Origin: MRBY01 sp943371005
Lineage (GTDB): Bacteria > Cyanobacteriota > Cyanobacteriia > Cyanobacteriales > MRBY01
Direction: 5' to 3'
Assembly (NCBI GenBank): GCA_943371005.1
Contig: CALRTB020000012.1
Span: forward strand, 1 to 64,000
Length of the DNA stretch: 64,000 nucleotides
A program made the translations under genes and the position numbers. The notes beneath the pieces were generated by a model. That model was not told where the DNA came from. It did not search any database and saw nothing but the letters and a program-made list of their open reading frames with translations. Below are positions 52,517 to 61,478 of this stretch, one piece after another (position 1 is the first letter of the stretch; every line of letters starts with the position of its first letter).

Positions 52517-53518
52517 TTAGGAAATTCCTGCGTGGCCCATGGCAAGACCTGCGACCAACATTCCCAACACCAAAAAAGGCTGGGCACTGGCTTGGTATTT
52601 CACATCATTTTTCAGGGGATCCCGCAGGAAATACATATCCTGAAAAGTAATTTGGGGAATCACGAGTAGCAACAGAATCGTGGCATATAACTGTTCGTGG
52701 ATGCTGACCAAGTAACCGGCAATGCCCACCTGAAAAATATCAATCATCAGCACACAAATCCAGGCGGCGGTTCCAACCCCAAACATCACAGGCAGGGATT
52801 TTAAACCCAGTTGGCGATCGCCTTCGACACTTTTGAAATCATTCACAACGGCGATCCCTAGACCCGCAAAACTATAGATCAAGGTCACCACCATCACCGT
52901 CGGCGTCAGCGTCCCAAACAACGCATGGCCAGCCCACCAAGGCAGCGCAATATAACTCGCCCCCAAGGCATAGTTCCCAAGCCAACCATTTTGTTTCAGC
53001 TTCAACGGCGGCGCAGAATAAATGTAAGCAATGAAGCAGCCCACCACCGTTAAGACCAGCATCACAGGGAAATCATGGCCCGCCCAACGGTCGAGGAGAT
53101 AGCTCAAGCCAACGCCAGAGCCCAAAAGCACAAGAATTTGTGTCACCACCTGGGGTACGGAAATGGCCCCCGAAGGAATGGGGCGGTAGGGTTCATTGAT
53201 CGCATCAATTTCCCGGTCGTAAAAATCATTGAGGGTTTGGGTATAGCCCGTGAGCAAAGGCCCCGACAACAACATACAGGCCATGGCCTTGAGGAAATCT
53301 TCGACTCCCCACACATAGCCACCGGAGGATGCTGCCCCACAAACAACGCCCCAGATCAGCGGAATCCAGGTGATGGGCTTCATCAATTGCAGGCGAATTT
53401 TCCAGATGGATGTTTCCCCCTCAGCGGCTCCTTTCATGCCGAGGAGTTGGCGGGCTTTAGAACCCTGTTCCTCTGGGGCCGTGGCTGGTGTCGTATCTGG
53501 ATTAGGCGTTTCTGTCAT
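52517..53518 (-). CDS. chlG: Chlorophyll synthase
   Basis: ChlG attaches geranylgeranyl or phytyl diphosphate to chlorophyllide, the last step of chlorophyll a synthesis, in the thylakoid membrane. The 333-residue UbiA-family protein has about eight or nine hydrophobic segments. The two Asp-rich sites are visible: QTLNDFYDREIDAINEPYRPIPSG and VVNDFKSVEGDRQLGLKSLPV. The N-terminal WKIRLQLMKPITWIPLIWGV is typical. The ATG at 53518 (MTETPNPD) is chosen over a start 60 bases upstream with an unrelated extension. Followed by a strong terminator. Confidence 0.95.
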   Translation of the reverse strand: MTETPNPDTTPATAPEEQGSKARQLLGMKGAAEGETSIWKIRLQLMKPITWIPLIWGVVCGAASSGGYVWGVEDFLKAMACMLLSGPLLTGYTQTLNDFYDREIDAINEPYRPIPSGAISVPQVVTQILVLLGSGVGLSYLLDRWAGHDFPVMLVLTVVGCFIAYIYSAPPLKLKQNGWLGNYALGASYIALPWWAGHALFGTLTPTVMVVTLIYSFAGLGIAVVNDFKSVEGDRQLGLKSLPVMFGVGTAAWICVLMIDIFQVGIAGYLVSIHEQLYATILLLLVIPQITFQDMYFLRDPLKNDVKYQASAQPFLVLGMLVAGLAMGHAGIS

Positions 53519-53722
53519 GGCGTCTGGATTGGAATATTTTGTACAGAAAAAAAGCGTAACGGAAAAACCACTCGTCATTGGGCATATTACGCCGCAAGGG
53601 GTTTATTTTAACCTAGTCTTCTAGTGGGATTTTGCCAATGGGTGAGCCTTTCTTCAAAAAGTCCAAAACACCGCTATGCTGAACATGATCTTTTCTCGCG
53701 AAATTTAAGCAAGCAATAACTG

Positions 53723-54412
53723 ATGCAAGATACTGTGATTGTGCCCCTGGATGTGCCGGATCTCCCGGCGGCGATCGCCTTAGTTGAGAGCTTACCGGAG
53801 GTCACCTTTTGGAAAGTGGGCCTAGAATTATTTGTCGCCACCGGGCCAGATATGTTGCGCTATCTCAAAGACCAGGGCAAACGCATTTTTCTTGATCTCA
53901 AATTACACGACATCCCCAATACCATTGCCGGGGCTTGCCGTTCTGCCCGAGCCTATGGGGTAGATCTGTTGACCATCCATGGTGCTGCCGGGGCGATCGC
54001 CCTAACGGCCGCCAAAGAAGCCCTCGGAGATTCCCCCACAAAACTGATTGCGATTACCGTCCTCACCAGCATCAGTCCAGACCAATTACGGGATGAGTTG
54101 AAAGTGGATCTCCCCCTTGATGCCTTTGCCCAACACATGGCAAACCTGGCCCAAGGCGCTGGGTTAGATGGGGCTGTGTGTTCTCCCCAAGAGGTGGCAA
54201 TGCTGAGGCAATGCTGTGGTCAAGATTTCACGTTAGTTTGTCCGGGGGTGCGTCCCACCTGGGCCAAGTCAGGGGATCAACAGCGGGTGATGACTCCCCA
54301 GGCGGCAATCCAACAGGGGGCGAACCACCTTGTCATTGGCCGACCGATCACCCAGGCAGAAAGTCCCCGGGGAGCTTGGCAGAAAATTCAAGCAGAGTTG
54401 GCGATCGCCTAA
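53723..54412 (+). CDS. pyrF: Orotidine 5'-phosphate decarboxylase
   Basis: PyrF converts OMP to UMP, the last step of pyrimidine synthesis. This 229-residue TIM-barrel enzyme of the bacterial group I type has IVPLDVPDLPAAI, VGLELFVATGPDML, the catalytic Asp-Lys array in IFLDLKLHDIPNTI, LTIHGAAGAIAL, and the phosphate-binding ending VCPGVRPTW and HLVIGRPITQAESP. Length is normal. Divergent from chlG, with 204 bases between them. Confidence 0.96.
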   Translation: MQDTVIVPLDVPDLPAAIALVESLPEVTFWKVGLELFVATGPDMLRYLKDQGKRIFLDLKLHDIPNTIAGACRSARAYGVDLLTIHGAAGAIALTAAKEALGDSPTKLIAITVLTSISPDQLRDELKVDLPLDAFAQHMANLAQGAGLDGAVCSPQEVAMLRQCCGQDFTLVCPGVRPTWAKSGDQQRVMTPQAAIQQGANHLVIGRPITQAESPRGAWQKIQAELAIA

Positions 54413-54522
54413 AACGTTCACACCAGTAAATCTGACCCAGCAAATCCAGAGACGGAAGACTAAAGATACAATGGCTTAAGTATTCCTGCTTACATTTAGG
54501 ATTTATTTCACACTAATTACCT

Positions 54523-54783
54523 ATGGTTAGCTTATCGGCAGTCAAAAGCTCCATTGAAACCCATCTTTCCGGAGCCCAAGTGTTCGTGAAGGATCTCACC
54601 GGTGGTGGCGATCACCTAGAGGCCATCGTCGTTTCCCCCGACTTTGCAGGTCAATCCCGGGTACGCCAACACCAAATGGTCTATGCTGCCCTCAAAGAGG
54701 ATTTAGCCTCAGAAGCGATCCATGCTTTAGCCCTGCGGACTTTCACCCCGGAGAAATGGGCAGAAGTGGGTCAACCCACTTAA
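54523..54783 (+). CDS. BolA-family protein
   Basis: This 86-residue BolA-like protein has a DLTGGGDHLEAIVVSPDFAGQSRVRQHQMVY core with the conserved histidine and the RVRQHQ helix, ending in IHALALRTFTPEKW. BolA proteins join monothiol glutaredoxins to hold a [2Fe-2S] cluster and report iron or sulphur state. The matching glutaredoxin gene lies 60 bases downstream, a conserved pair. Confidence 0.93.
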   Translation: MVSLSAVKSSIETHLSGAQVFVKDLTGGGDHLEAIVVSPDFAGQSRVRQHQMVYAALKEDLASEAIHALALRTFTPEKWAEVGQPT

Positions 54784-54843
54784 ACGGTCTTGGAAACGAC
54801 GTTTTCCTGAACCCTTGTCAACCCATACTATGAGGAAAAATAG

Positions 54844-55173
54844 ATGTCTTTAACCCCTGAAACCCGCGAAAAAATCGACCAATTGGTCAACAGTAGCAAA
54901 ATTTTTGTGTTCATGAAGGGCAGTAAGCTAATGCCCCAATGCGGCTTTTCCAACAACGTTGTGCAAATTTTTAACAGCCTCGGCGTTGAGTACCAGACTT
55001 TTGATGTCCTAGAAGACTACGATGTGCGCCAGGGCATTAAGGAATATTCCAACTGGCCGACGATTCCCCAGGTCTATGTAAACGGGGAATTTGTGGGTGG
55101 TTCCGACATTATGATCGAGCTTTACAACTCGAAGGAACTCCATGAAATGCTTGAGGTGGCTTTGGCTTCCTAA
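54844..55173 (+). CDS. grxD: Monothiol glutaredoxin, Grx4/GrxD type
   Basis: This 109-residue CGFS-type glutaredoxin has active Cys33 in LMPQCGFSNNVVQIF. Glutathione-binding features are KGSKLMPQ, NWPTIPQVYVNGEFVGGSDIM and the TFDVLEDYDVRQGIKEYS stretch. Such proteins carry and transfer iron-sulphur clusters, often with BolA, encoded just upstream. A GAGGA sequence precedes the ATG. A terminator follows. Confidence 0.95.
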   Translation: MSLTPETREKIDQLVNSSKIFVFMKGSKLMPQCGFSNNVVQIFNSLGVEYQTFDVLEDYDVRQGIKEYSNWPTIPQVYVNGEFVGGSDIMIELYNSKELHEMLEVALAS

Positions 55174-55214
55174 GGATCTAAAGATTTAGATTAATCATTG
55201 CCATCATTACCCAG

Positions 55215-55243
55215 AGGTAGGTTTCAGGCCTACCTTTTGTTTT
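55215..55243 (+). terminator. Rho-independent terminator of the bolA-grxD pair
   Basis: AGGTAGG (55215-55221) pairs with CCTACCT (55229-55235), followed by TTTGTTTT. It is 41 bases past the grxD stop. Confidence 0.8.
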
Positions 55244-55382
55244 ATGGGGCCAGGGAAAAAAAGGCGATCGCCTCAATCCTTAGCTGTCACAATGGCGAGA
55301 TCATGCACCATGACTTTATGCTCACCAAACAGGGGACAAAACTGAGCCATCACTGTACAGATCTAGTTAAAGATCGTTAGCC

Positions 55383-55646
55383 CTAATAGTAAAAGTCTGT
55401 TTCTGTCTGGGTTTGAGTTTGAGGATAGGCTATTTCAAAATTGGACGGATCCCGCAAGAAGCGAAAAACTTCTTCTTCCAAGCGGTGAATCTTATACACT
55501 TCAAGGGCTCCCGTGTGGTGAAGACAGGCAATGTAACCGTCCATGTATTGACGGATATCTTCATAACGGTTGCCTCTGCGCCACAGTTCTACCATGGCGT
55601 CCGTTAAGCGTTGATAGTAGCGGATGGTAAGACTGTCTTGGAGCAT
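55383..55646 (-). CDS. Conserved small cyanobacterial protein (DUF6761-like)
   Basis: This 87-residue protein starts MLQDSLTIRYYQRLTDAMV and is mostly helical, with WRRGNRYEDIRQYMDGYIACLHH and VYKIHRLEEEVFRFLRDPSNFE, then a Gln/Thr repeat tail. I recall it as a conserved cyanobacterial family (DUF6761-type) with no known function. The ATG at 55646 is chosen; a GTG two codons earlier is possible. Monocistronic, with AT-rich sequence upstream. Confidence 0.78.
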   Translation of the reverse strand: MLQDSLTIRYYQRLTDAMVELWRRGNRYEDIRQYMDGYIACLHHTGALEVYKIHRLEEEVFRFLRDPSNFEIAYPQTQTQTETDFYY

Positions 55647-55652
55647 AGTCAC

Positions 55653-56045
55653 GGAAGATTAAAAAAAACAGTAGATGAGTCTGGGTACAAAGGGAAACGG
55701 TTATCGTGCCACCTGACACCTGTTCCTCTTGGCCCTATTTTAGCGATTTTTGTGAATTGGCGCTGATTTTTTTCCTTTTTAAAGGAGATCTCTGCTCTTT
55801 GAGCAACAAAGAAAGGTTTCTCAAAATACCCTAATTGCCGATAATTTTTCTTAAAACAATATTAAGTTTTGCCAATAAAAAAATAAAAATATTTCCCAAA
55901 ATTGACTTTTATCCCCAAAGGCGATCGCCGTTATTTTTTTACCGAACAACATCAATAAAAAAGCATGGTTGCCCATGCTAAGTTTTTTGCCATCAATTTT
56001 TTGTTTTTAAACCCATTTCTTTGTAGGCCAGAGGGCCAATCCCGA
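55653..56045. other. AT-rich intergenic region
   Basis: These 393 bases lie between the DUF6761-like gene and the Cys-rich gene. The middle (about 55790-55960) is strongly AT-rich, with runs of A and T, and should hold the promoter of the DUF6761-like gene. One HIP1 site is near 55921. No gene or clear RNA structure was seen. Confidence 0.6.
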
Positions 56046-56321
56046 CTATTGGGGGCGAATCTCGGAATAGGTCGTTGGTTGGGGGGCGATCGCCGTTGGT
56101 ACTTTTTGGGCCACACACTCCAACGAAAAGGATTTTTCGAGCAATACTAGATCCGTTGTGGGTTCCCAACTTTCCTCAAAAATGGGGAGCGCGAAGGGGC
56201 AGCTCGTCCAGTCTCCGGCCGCAAATGTTTCGAAGCGCTTACAGATGCCGCCACGACGCCCTTCAGCCTGAAAACAACGACAATGCTTACAAGTGGAGAC
56301 TGAGCAACTTTGCGGTTTCAT
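56046..56321 (-). CDS. Small Cys-rich protein of unknown function
   Basis: This 91-residue protein has six cysteines in its first 41 residues (Cys6, Cys11, Cys14, Cys16, Cys27, Cys41) in the pattern C-x4-C-x2-C-x-C-x10-C-x13-C, and one more (Cys69). The clustered cysteines suggest a metal or iron-sulphur site. The C-terminal half is neutral to acidic without clear motifs. I do not recognise the family. Starts with ATG; no close neighbour on the same strand. Confidence 0.65.
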   Translation of the reverse strand: MKPQSCSVSTCKHCRCFQAEGRRGGICKRFETFAAGDWTSCPFALPIFEESWEPTTDLVLLEKSFSLECVAQKVPTAIAPQPTTYSEIRPQ

Positions 56322-56766
56322 AAATGCTCCCCTAGGGACCCCATGTCATAAAAATTTTATTTATGTTTTCATTATGTGACTGTTACCCAGATCACCAGAT
56401 CCCCTGAAGCTTAATCCCTGCCCTTGATTAACCCAGATCAAGACACAATTAAAGTTTGTTTTTTTTTTATATTTGATGTTGCGATTTCTTAACAGTAATT
56501 CCGAATAAGTATATGTGCCTGTAACCCCTTAAGAAATGGCTAAAAAGTGACGTATTAGCCATGGGGATCATTTAACAACCAAAATATTTTTTTCTCTGTA
56601 TGCCCCAGAAAAATAAATGGACAAAGCAGAACAGGCCAAAAACCTTTAGTTTTGACCGTATTTCTACTGAGCGTGTAGTGGAGTGTCTAGAACCGAACCA
56701 AACCACCCCAAAAATTTCGTGTCGTCGTTTGTCTATTTAAAGCCCATGGTTTAGAAAGCTTGACAT
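56322..56766. other. Intergenic region upstream of the Cys-rich gene
   Basis: These 445 bases include a T-rich stretch at about 56458-56475 and a 46-codon plus-strand frame (56600-56740) without a ribosome-binding site. The region is poor in HIP1. I see no certain promoter, terminator or RNA. Confidence 0.5.
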
Positions 56767-57408
56767 TTATTCGGGATCATTGTCCTGATCAAGGGGAGTT
56801 TCTGGGGGCGGAGGTTCGGGGGGCACTCCCAGACCCAAAGGCTGTTGCTGCTGCCAAACTTGCACAATGCAAAAGCTGCACATCTGCCACCGCTGCAGTT
56901 CTCCGGGGGGAGTCGCTCTTTGACAACGGGGACAGAGGGGTAACCCGGCAAAGAGTTGCTGTTGGGTTTCGGCCCAGTGGCGCACAGCTTCGATGGGATC
57001 TGGCGCAATTTGATCCGTGTTAGGGCGCTGGGGAAGATCTTGGCGATTGGGGCTGGGGAGTTGACTCGGATGGGGGAGGTTCGGGTCGGCGGCCAGGGGG
57101 GAATAGGCGGGGCGACGGTGCCAATGGACGGTCGAAAAGCGGAGATCCTTTAGGGGAGGGGTCAGTTGGGCGTTGAGTTGGGCTAAAAGGCGGCGGCGCT
57201 GGAGATTGAGGTGCTGTGACCAGGTGTGATTAGGCGTTGCGACCCACAAAACGTCATCAATGATCCGAATGGGATGACTGTTAGCCAAGCTTTTTTTCGG
57301 CAAGATCTTTTGCCAACGCTCATTAACGGCGGTGAAACGTTTTTGGTGCGCCCAGGCGGGTTGGTCGAGGAGATGATTGAGGAGGTGATCGATGGATTGA
57401 AATCCCAT
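56767..57408 (-). CDS. DUF721 (DciA-like) protein with C-terminal zinc ribbon
   Basis: This 213-residue protein has an N-terminal DUF721 domain (about 1-95, with VNERWQKILPKKSLANSHPI, LWVATPNHTWSQHLNLQRRRLLAQLN and LKDLRFSTV). It matches the family of DciA, the replicative-helicase loader of bacteria that lack DnaC/DnaI. A Pro/Asn-rich linker leads to a zinc ribbon CPRCQ-x13-CSFC and a Pro/Glu tail. The ATG at 57408 (MGFQSIDHLLNHLL) is chosen over an upstream start with an unrelated 36-residue extension. Divergent from the J-domain gene. Confidence 0.8.
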   Translation of the reverse strand: MGFQSIDHLLNHLLDQPAWAHQKRFTAVNERWQKILPKKSLANSHPIRIIDDVLWVATPNHTWSQHLNLQRRRLLAQLNAQLTPPLKDLRFSTVHWHRRPAYSPLAADPNLPHPSQLPSPNRQDLPQRPNTDQIAPDPIEAVRHWAETQQQLFAGLPLCPRCQRATPPGELQRWQMCSFCIVQVWQQQQPLGLGVPPEPPPPETPLDQDNDPE

Positions 57409-57536
57409 GGGTCGTCGGAGAATACAGGGCAAGGAAAAATAACTAAAGGGCGATCGCCTTTTGTCTGTCCCTACCACATTACCTCTGGGGAGAGAGAACG
57501 ATAAAATATGGGGCAAGTCTTTAGGGTCTGTTCACG

Positions 57537-58022
57537 ATGGCTCGTTCTTCCCAACAGTCTCGCACCACCGAAAAAGTCCTTGATGTCAAAACGCGCATTG
57601 CCCAGAGTCATTATGGCCTGTTGGGCTTATCACCGACGGCATCACCATTAGAAATCCGCCAACGTTACCGGGAACTCAGCAAGCAGTTTCATCCCGATAC
57701 GACGGTGTTACCGGAAGCGGAAGCCACCGCAAAATTTCAACGTCTCAATGAAGCCTATGGCATTTTGAGTAGTCCGGAGCGGCGATCGCTTTACGATTTG
57801 CAGATTGGCTTTTCTCGTTACAGTGTGATCCAACCTTTACAAAATGAACAGGGAGAACGCGGTTATTCGAATTCTGCTTATCTAGACCCGACGGATCGGC
57901 CCCTCTCGGCGGGGGAAATTTTCGCGCTGTTTATTATGGGCCTAACCTTTGTCGGTTGTGTCTTGTTGGCGATCGCCCTGGGGGTTAGCCGCCAAAACCT
58001 GAACTTAGAAGGCTTGTTCTAG
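57537..58022 (+). CDS. J-domain protein with C-terminal membrane segment
   Basis: This 161-residue protein has a J domain at about 25-90 (HYGLLGLSPTASPLEIRQRY, HPD at 52-54, FQRLNEAYGILSSPERRSLYD), so it should stimulate an Hsp70 ATPase. The C-terminal part has one hydrophobic segment at about 130-152 (IFALFIMGLTFVGCVLLAIAL), placing the J domain at a membrane. No Gly/Phe or zinc domain follows. A specialised, anchored DnaJ-like co-chaperone is the best reading; its partner Hsp70 is not identified. Confidence 0.9.
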   Translation: MARSSQQSRTTEKVLDVKTRIAQSHYGLLGLSPTASPLEIRQRYRELSKQFHPDTTVLPEAEATAKFQRLNEAYGILSSPERRSLYDLQIGFSRYSVIQPLQNEQGERGYSNSAYLDPTDRPLSAGEIFALFIMGLTFVGCVLLAIALGVSRQNLNLEGLF

Positions 58023-58107
58023 CGTTGCGGTGCCGTTGCCAGCCAAAAGAAATTGGTAGACTGAACGGTGGCCCTCTGGGCCGAGCCAATCACCTTCCCC
58101 AAAAACC

Positions 58108-58383
58108 ATGTCCACGATGCCTTCCCTTGATAGCCCCCTCTACAACCATCCCCTCCCAAAAATTGAGCAGTGGCTCCGGGAGATGGGCTGTGAGCAAGAT
58201 CCCCAAAATCTCCACTGCTGGACAGTCGGTCGTCCTGGTTGGCAAGCAGAAATCCGCCTCGAAATCGAAGAGCTTGCGGTGTCCTATCTTAAAGCTGGGG
58301 CCGATGGCTCTGACATCGAGCGTTCGTTTAAATATTCCCTCAGCCGTCGAGATATTGAAGCTGCCGTTTTTTCAGGCCCCTAA
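58108..58383 (+). CDS. DUF3143 family protein
   Basis: This 91-residue protein matches the cyanobacterial/plant DUF3143 family: PLYNHPLPKIEQWLREMGCEQD, HCWTVGRPGWQAEI, IEELAVSYL and the end FKYSLSRRDIEAAVFSGP. Function unknown. The last 44 bases overlap the end of the P-loop kinase gene on the other strand. It lies 85 bases after the J-domain gene, a neighbourhood that may be conserved. Confidence 0.85.
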   Translation: MSTMPSLDSPLYNHPLPKIEQWLREMGCEQDPQNLHCWTVGRPGWQAEIRLEIEELAVSYLKAGADGSDIERSFKYSLSRRDIEAAVFSGP

Positions 58384-58864
58384 GGGTTTCTGGTTGCAAA
58401 TCCGGAAGGGTAATCACTTCCAGAAACCCTTCCTGCGCCTGGGGGGGATCTGCTTCGAGGTCACGGAGCATTTTTTGGATAACTTCTGGGGGAACCTGGC
58501 GCGATCGCCTTTGGTTGCGAGCCACGCAAATCTCTAGAGAACCAACCAAATACCAAGCCAACCAATCCATGGGTGGACATTTTTTCAAAAAATCTAATCG
58601 CCAGGGTTGATGGCAGTTGGTGGCATCATAAATGACAGGTTTTCCCTGGGCGATCGCCTGGTGTAGCCGTTGTAACACAATCGCCTCAACGGTAGGCCAA
58701 TCCCCTTGAATCGCTGGATCACCATATAATTGCGCTCGAATTTCATCGGTAGAAATTAAGCAAGCCTGAGGAATAGTTTGGAGTAACCACCGGGCAAAGG
58801 TGGATTTGCCAGAACCAGGGGCACCAATGAGAAAATGCGATGGGGGTTGTGCCAAGGAAAACAC
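58340..58864 (-). CDS. P-loop ATPase/kinase (polynucleotide-kinase-like AAA family)
   Basis: This protein of about 174 residues has a Walker A motif LIGAPGSGKSTFARWLL close to the N-terminus, then LISTDEIRAQLYGDP, VIYDATNCHQPWRLDFL and a lid-like VARNQRRSRQVPPEVIQKMLRDLE. This pattern resembles the small zeta-toxin/polynucleotide-kinase-like ATPases that phosphorylate nucleic acid ends or small molecules. The start is uncertain: GTG at 58864 puts the P-loop at the usual distance, but a TTG at 58906 would add 14 residues. Its 3' end overlaps DUF3143 on the other strand by 44 bases. Confidence 0.82.
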   Translation of the reverse strand: MFSLAQPPSHFLIGAPGSGKSTFARWLLQTIPQACLISTDEIRAQLYGDPAIQGDWPTVEAIVLQRLHQAIAQGKPVIYDATNCHQPWRLDFLKKCPPMDWLAWYLVGSLEICVARNQRRSRQVPPEVIQKMLRDLEADPPQAQEGFLEVITLPDLQPETLRGLKKRQLQYLDG

Positions 58865-58915
58865 AATCAGCTTGAACGAATATTTTGCGTAATATCGACA
58901 AATCAACGGGGATAG

Positions 58916-61429
58916 ATGAAGACTTTTGCTGAGATGACAACGGGACGCTGGCTCGCCTGCGGGGGCTTGGCGCTCTTAATTGTTTTTATGTTTTTGCCAC
59001 CGAGTTATTACCTGATGGCAGCCTTCCCTTGGATCTTACTCTGGCAGGGAGGTTTTCTGTTTTTGGGGATTGCGCTGTTAGTTATGCTCCGAAAATTCGA
59101 GCGGCCTTTTCGTCCCCTGGGCTATGGTCTGGATTGGGGCATTCTCGCAGTGGCGATCGCCTGTGGATTATCCACCGTATTCGCGCCGTTTAAAGGAGTA
59201 GCCCTATTTAATCTCGTCACCATCTCAGGATATGGCGTTGCCCTTTATGGTCTCCGAAACCTTGGCGGCCTGGGTGTTTGGACTTGGCAAAATCAATGGC
59301 GGAGCCTTGTGGGTCTAGGCTTTGGGATCAGTTTTGTGAGCCTCATTGGTTGGTTAATGACCAATGGCGAGCTAGAACGCAACTCCATTCCCCTTGGCCA
59401 TCACAACTTTATGGCGGCCTATTTCTGCCTCCTGTTGCCGATGATTTTGAGTTTTGCCCTCGCCCATCGGGGAAAAGTGCGGGGTCTGCTCTTAGTGCTG
59501 AGTACTCCCATTCTCTACCTCCTCTACACTTGCTCTTCCCGGGGTGGCTTTGTGGGCTTGTTTTTGTGGGCGATCGCCACCATTGCCTTTATTATTGGCC
59601 GCACGAAGGGGAGAAAACGCTTGATTTCCGGCACCATTGCCTTATTTCTACTAGGAATCATGGTGACGGCCGGGTTACAACATCCCCGGGTACAGCAGCT
59701 AATTCAAATTAATCTCAACAATGGCCTACCAACGGTACAGTTCCAGGTGGACGGAGAAACGGAAGACCGCTTGTTTATGTGGCAGGCGGGCTTAAATATT
59801 TTGCAAGATCGCCCTCTAACAGGAGTCGGCCCGGGGAATATGTCCCGGGAATATAACCTCTATCGCCCGATCAATGTCGGCTCCGGGGCCGCCCATATCC
59901 AACAACTCCACAGCAACCCGATCCAACTCCTGGGGGAATTGGGTTTAATTGGTGGCGCGGCGATCGCCTTTTTCTTGGTGCAACTGGTTCGGCTCGGTCG
60001 TCGTATCCATAAAAACACGGATAACCCACAAATTAAACGCTTACTCTACGGCTTGGGGGGCGGTTGGTTCGCCTACGCCATGGCGACCCTCACCGATTAT
60101 CAACTAGAAAATATCCCCATCAGCCTTACCCTGACTTTGACCGTTGTTCTGCTCCTAAGCGTTGCAGATCAGGTTTTAAACGACGTCAGTCCCCAACCCT
60201 TGCCCATTCCCCAGCGTCGTTTGTGGAGCTTAGGAAGCCTTGCCGGTTTTCTGGGGGCTTTGCTAGTCGCTGTACCTTACAGTGCTGGGATGTATCTTTT
60301 TTCGCGGGGACAGGCCCTCTGGAGCAACGAACAACCGGAAGCAGCCTTTACCGCAATAAACCGCGCCTATGCCCTCAACGGCTGGAATGTGAACTATCCG
60401 CTCCGGTTGGGACTGTGGCTGTGGGGCACGCGCCAGGCAACGGACAACCCAGAAAGTAACCAACAAACCACAGAACTAGCGACGGAATATTTCCTCGACG
60501 CCCAATCCCTGATCCCCAATGACTACTACGCCAACGTTAATACAGCGGTTGTGCTGCGGGAATTAGACCCAAGCTTGGCGCAACCTTACTTTGAACGGGC
60601 GATCCAGTTGCTCTCACGGGAAGCAGAACCTACCTATTTTCTCCTCGGTCAAACCTACCTCCAGACTGATCAACGGGAAAAGGCGATCGCCGCCTTTTCC
60701 CTCCAAGGCTTAGTCGATCCTAATATCATGACCCTCGGCCAATGGGAGCAAGAACCCTTTGCGGCGGTGCGGATGGAGGCCGTCGAAGCGTCCCTCGCTT
60801 TGTACCAAGATCTGCTTGAACGCCTTGATCCCCAGGATCCCTACGTCATCACCCTCCAGGAGCGAATGGCTTGGTTGGCCTGGTGGCATGGTCTGCCGAT
60901 TCCCCACCGAGATCATCTCAGCCAATTTTCACCGATGGTGCAAGCGTTGATTTTAGGCGATCGCCAACCCGAACAAGCCCTGGAAATCATCGATCAACAA
61001 ATTGCCCAAAACCCAGACAATAATACCCGTTGGCTCATTCTCAAGGCTTGGTTCCAGCCAGACTTTAATCTGAATTTGAACCTCAAACAAGCCAATAGTG
61101 AAGACTCCCAAACGTATCTTCTGACCTCCGGTCGTGCCGAAGGGGTTACGCTCCAGGAATGGTTGAAGCAGATTCCCGAACTTGCCAAACCCGTCGGTAG
61201 TGAGCGCTTGGCTTCCCGATTACTCTACCGTAGTGAAGATTTTGAAGCAGTGGATACGGTGCTGCGTCCCGACGATCTCCAGACGTTTCGTCTCCTGTCT
61301 CTGCTGGGTTTAGGGAGTGGTTATCCCCGCACGTTTCCTGTTTTAGATCAGCTGATTAATGATGTTCGTACCGAGGCGTTGGGACTCCCTCACCCCACCA
61401 AAAACGGTTTCCAACTCAGCGAACAATAA
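58916..61429 (+). CDS. O-antigen ligase/polymerase-family membrane protein with TPR tail
   Basis: This 837-residue protein has about eleven hydrophobic segments in its first 470 residues, with an O-antigen ligase (Wzy/WaaL) domain around SIPLGHHNFMAAYFCLLLPM and NPIQLLGELGLIGGAAIAFF. A large loop has DRLFMWQAGLNILQDRPLTGVGPGNM. The soluble C-terminal part (about 475-837) carries tetratricopeptide-like repeats (YFLLGQTYLQTDQREKAIAAF). It may link glycan repeats or transfer a polysaccharide to a lipid or protein. The ATG at 58916 is 10 bases from the divergent P-loop gene's most upstream start. Confidence 0.87.
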   Translation: MKTFAEMTTGRWLACGGLALLIVFMFLPPSYYLMAAFPWILLWQGGFLFLGIALLVMLRKFERPFRPLGYGLDWGILAVAIACGLSTVFAPFKGVALFNLVTISGYGVALYGLRNLGGLGVWTWQNQWRSLVGLGFGISFVSLIGWLMTNGELERNSIPLGHHNFMAAYFCLLLPMILSFALAHRGKVRGLLLVLSTPILYLLYTCSSRGGFVGLFLWAIATIAFIIGRTKGRKRLISGTIALFLLGIMVTAGLQHPRVQQLIQINLNNGLPTVQFQVDGETEDRLFMWQAGLNILQDRPLTGVGPGNMSREYNLYRPINVGSGAAHIQQLHSNPIQLLGELGLIGGAAIAFFLVQLVRLGRRIHKNTDNPQIKRLLYGLGGGWFAYAMATLTDYQLENIPISLTLTLTVVLLLSVADQVLNDVSPQPLPIPQRRLWSLGSLAGFLGALLVAVPYSAGMYLFSRGQALWSNEQPEAAFTAINRAYALNGWNVNYPLRLGLWLWGTRQATDNPESNQQTTELATEYFLDAQSLIPNDYYANVNTAVVLRELDPSLAQPYFERAIQLLSREAEPTYFLLGQTYLQTDQREKAIAAFSLQGLVDPNIMTLGQWEQEPFAAVRMEAVEASLALYQDLLERLDPQDPYVITLQERMAWLAWWHGLPIPHRDHLSQFSPMVQALILGDRQPEQALEIIDQQIAQNPDNNTRWLILKAWFQPDFNLNLNLKQANSEDSQTYLLTSGRAEGVTLQEWLKQIPELAKPVGSERLASRLLYRSEDFEAVDTVLRPDDLQTFRLLSLLGLGSGYPRTFPVLDQLINDVRTEALGLPHPTKNGFQLSEQ

Positions 61430-61478
61430 ACTTCACAAATTTCACGGTCAACATTTAAGAGCACAATTTACAAACTTC

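Noticed and set aside
56600..56740. 46-codon plus-strand frame in a long intergenic region
   Set aside because: No ribosome-binding site and no recognisable similarity. The basic composition alone is not evidence.
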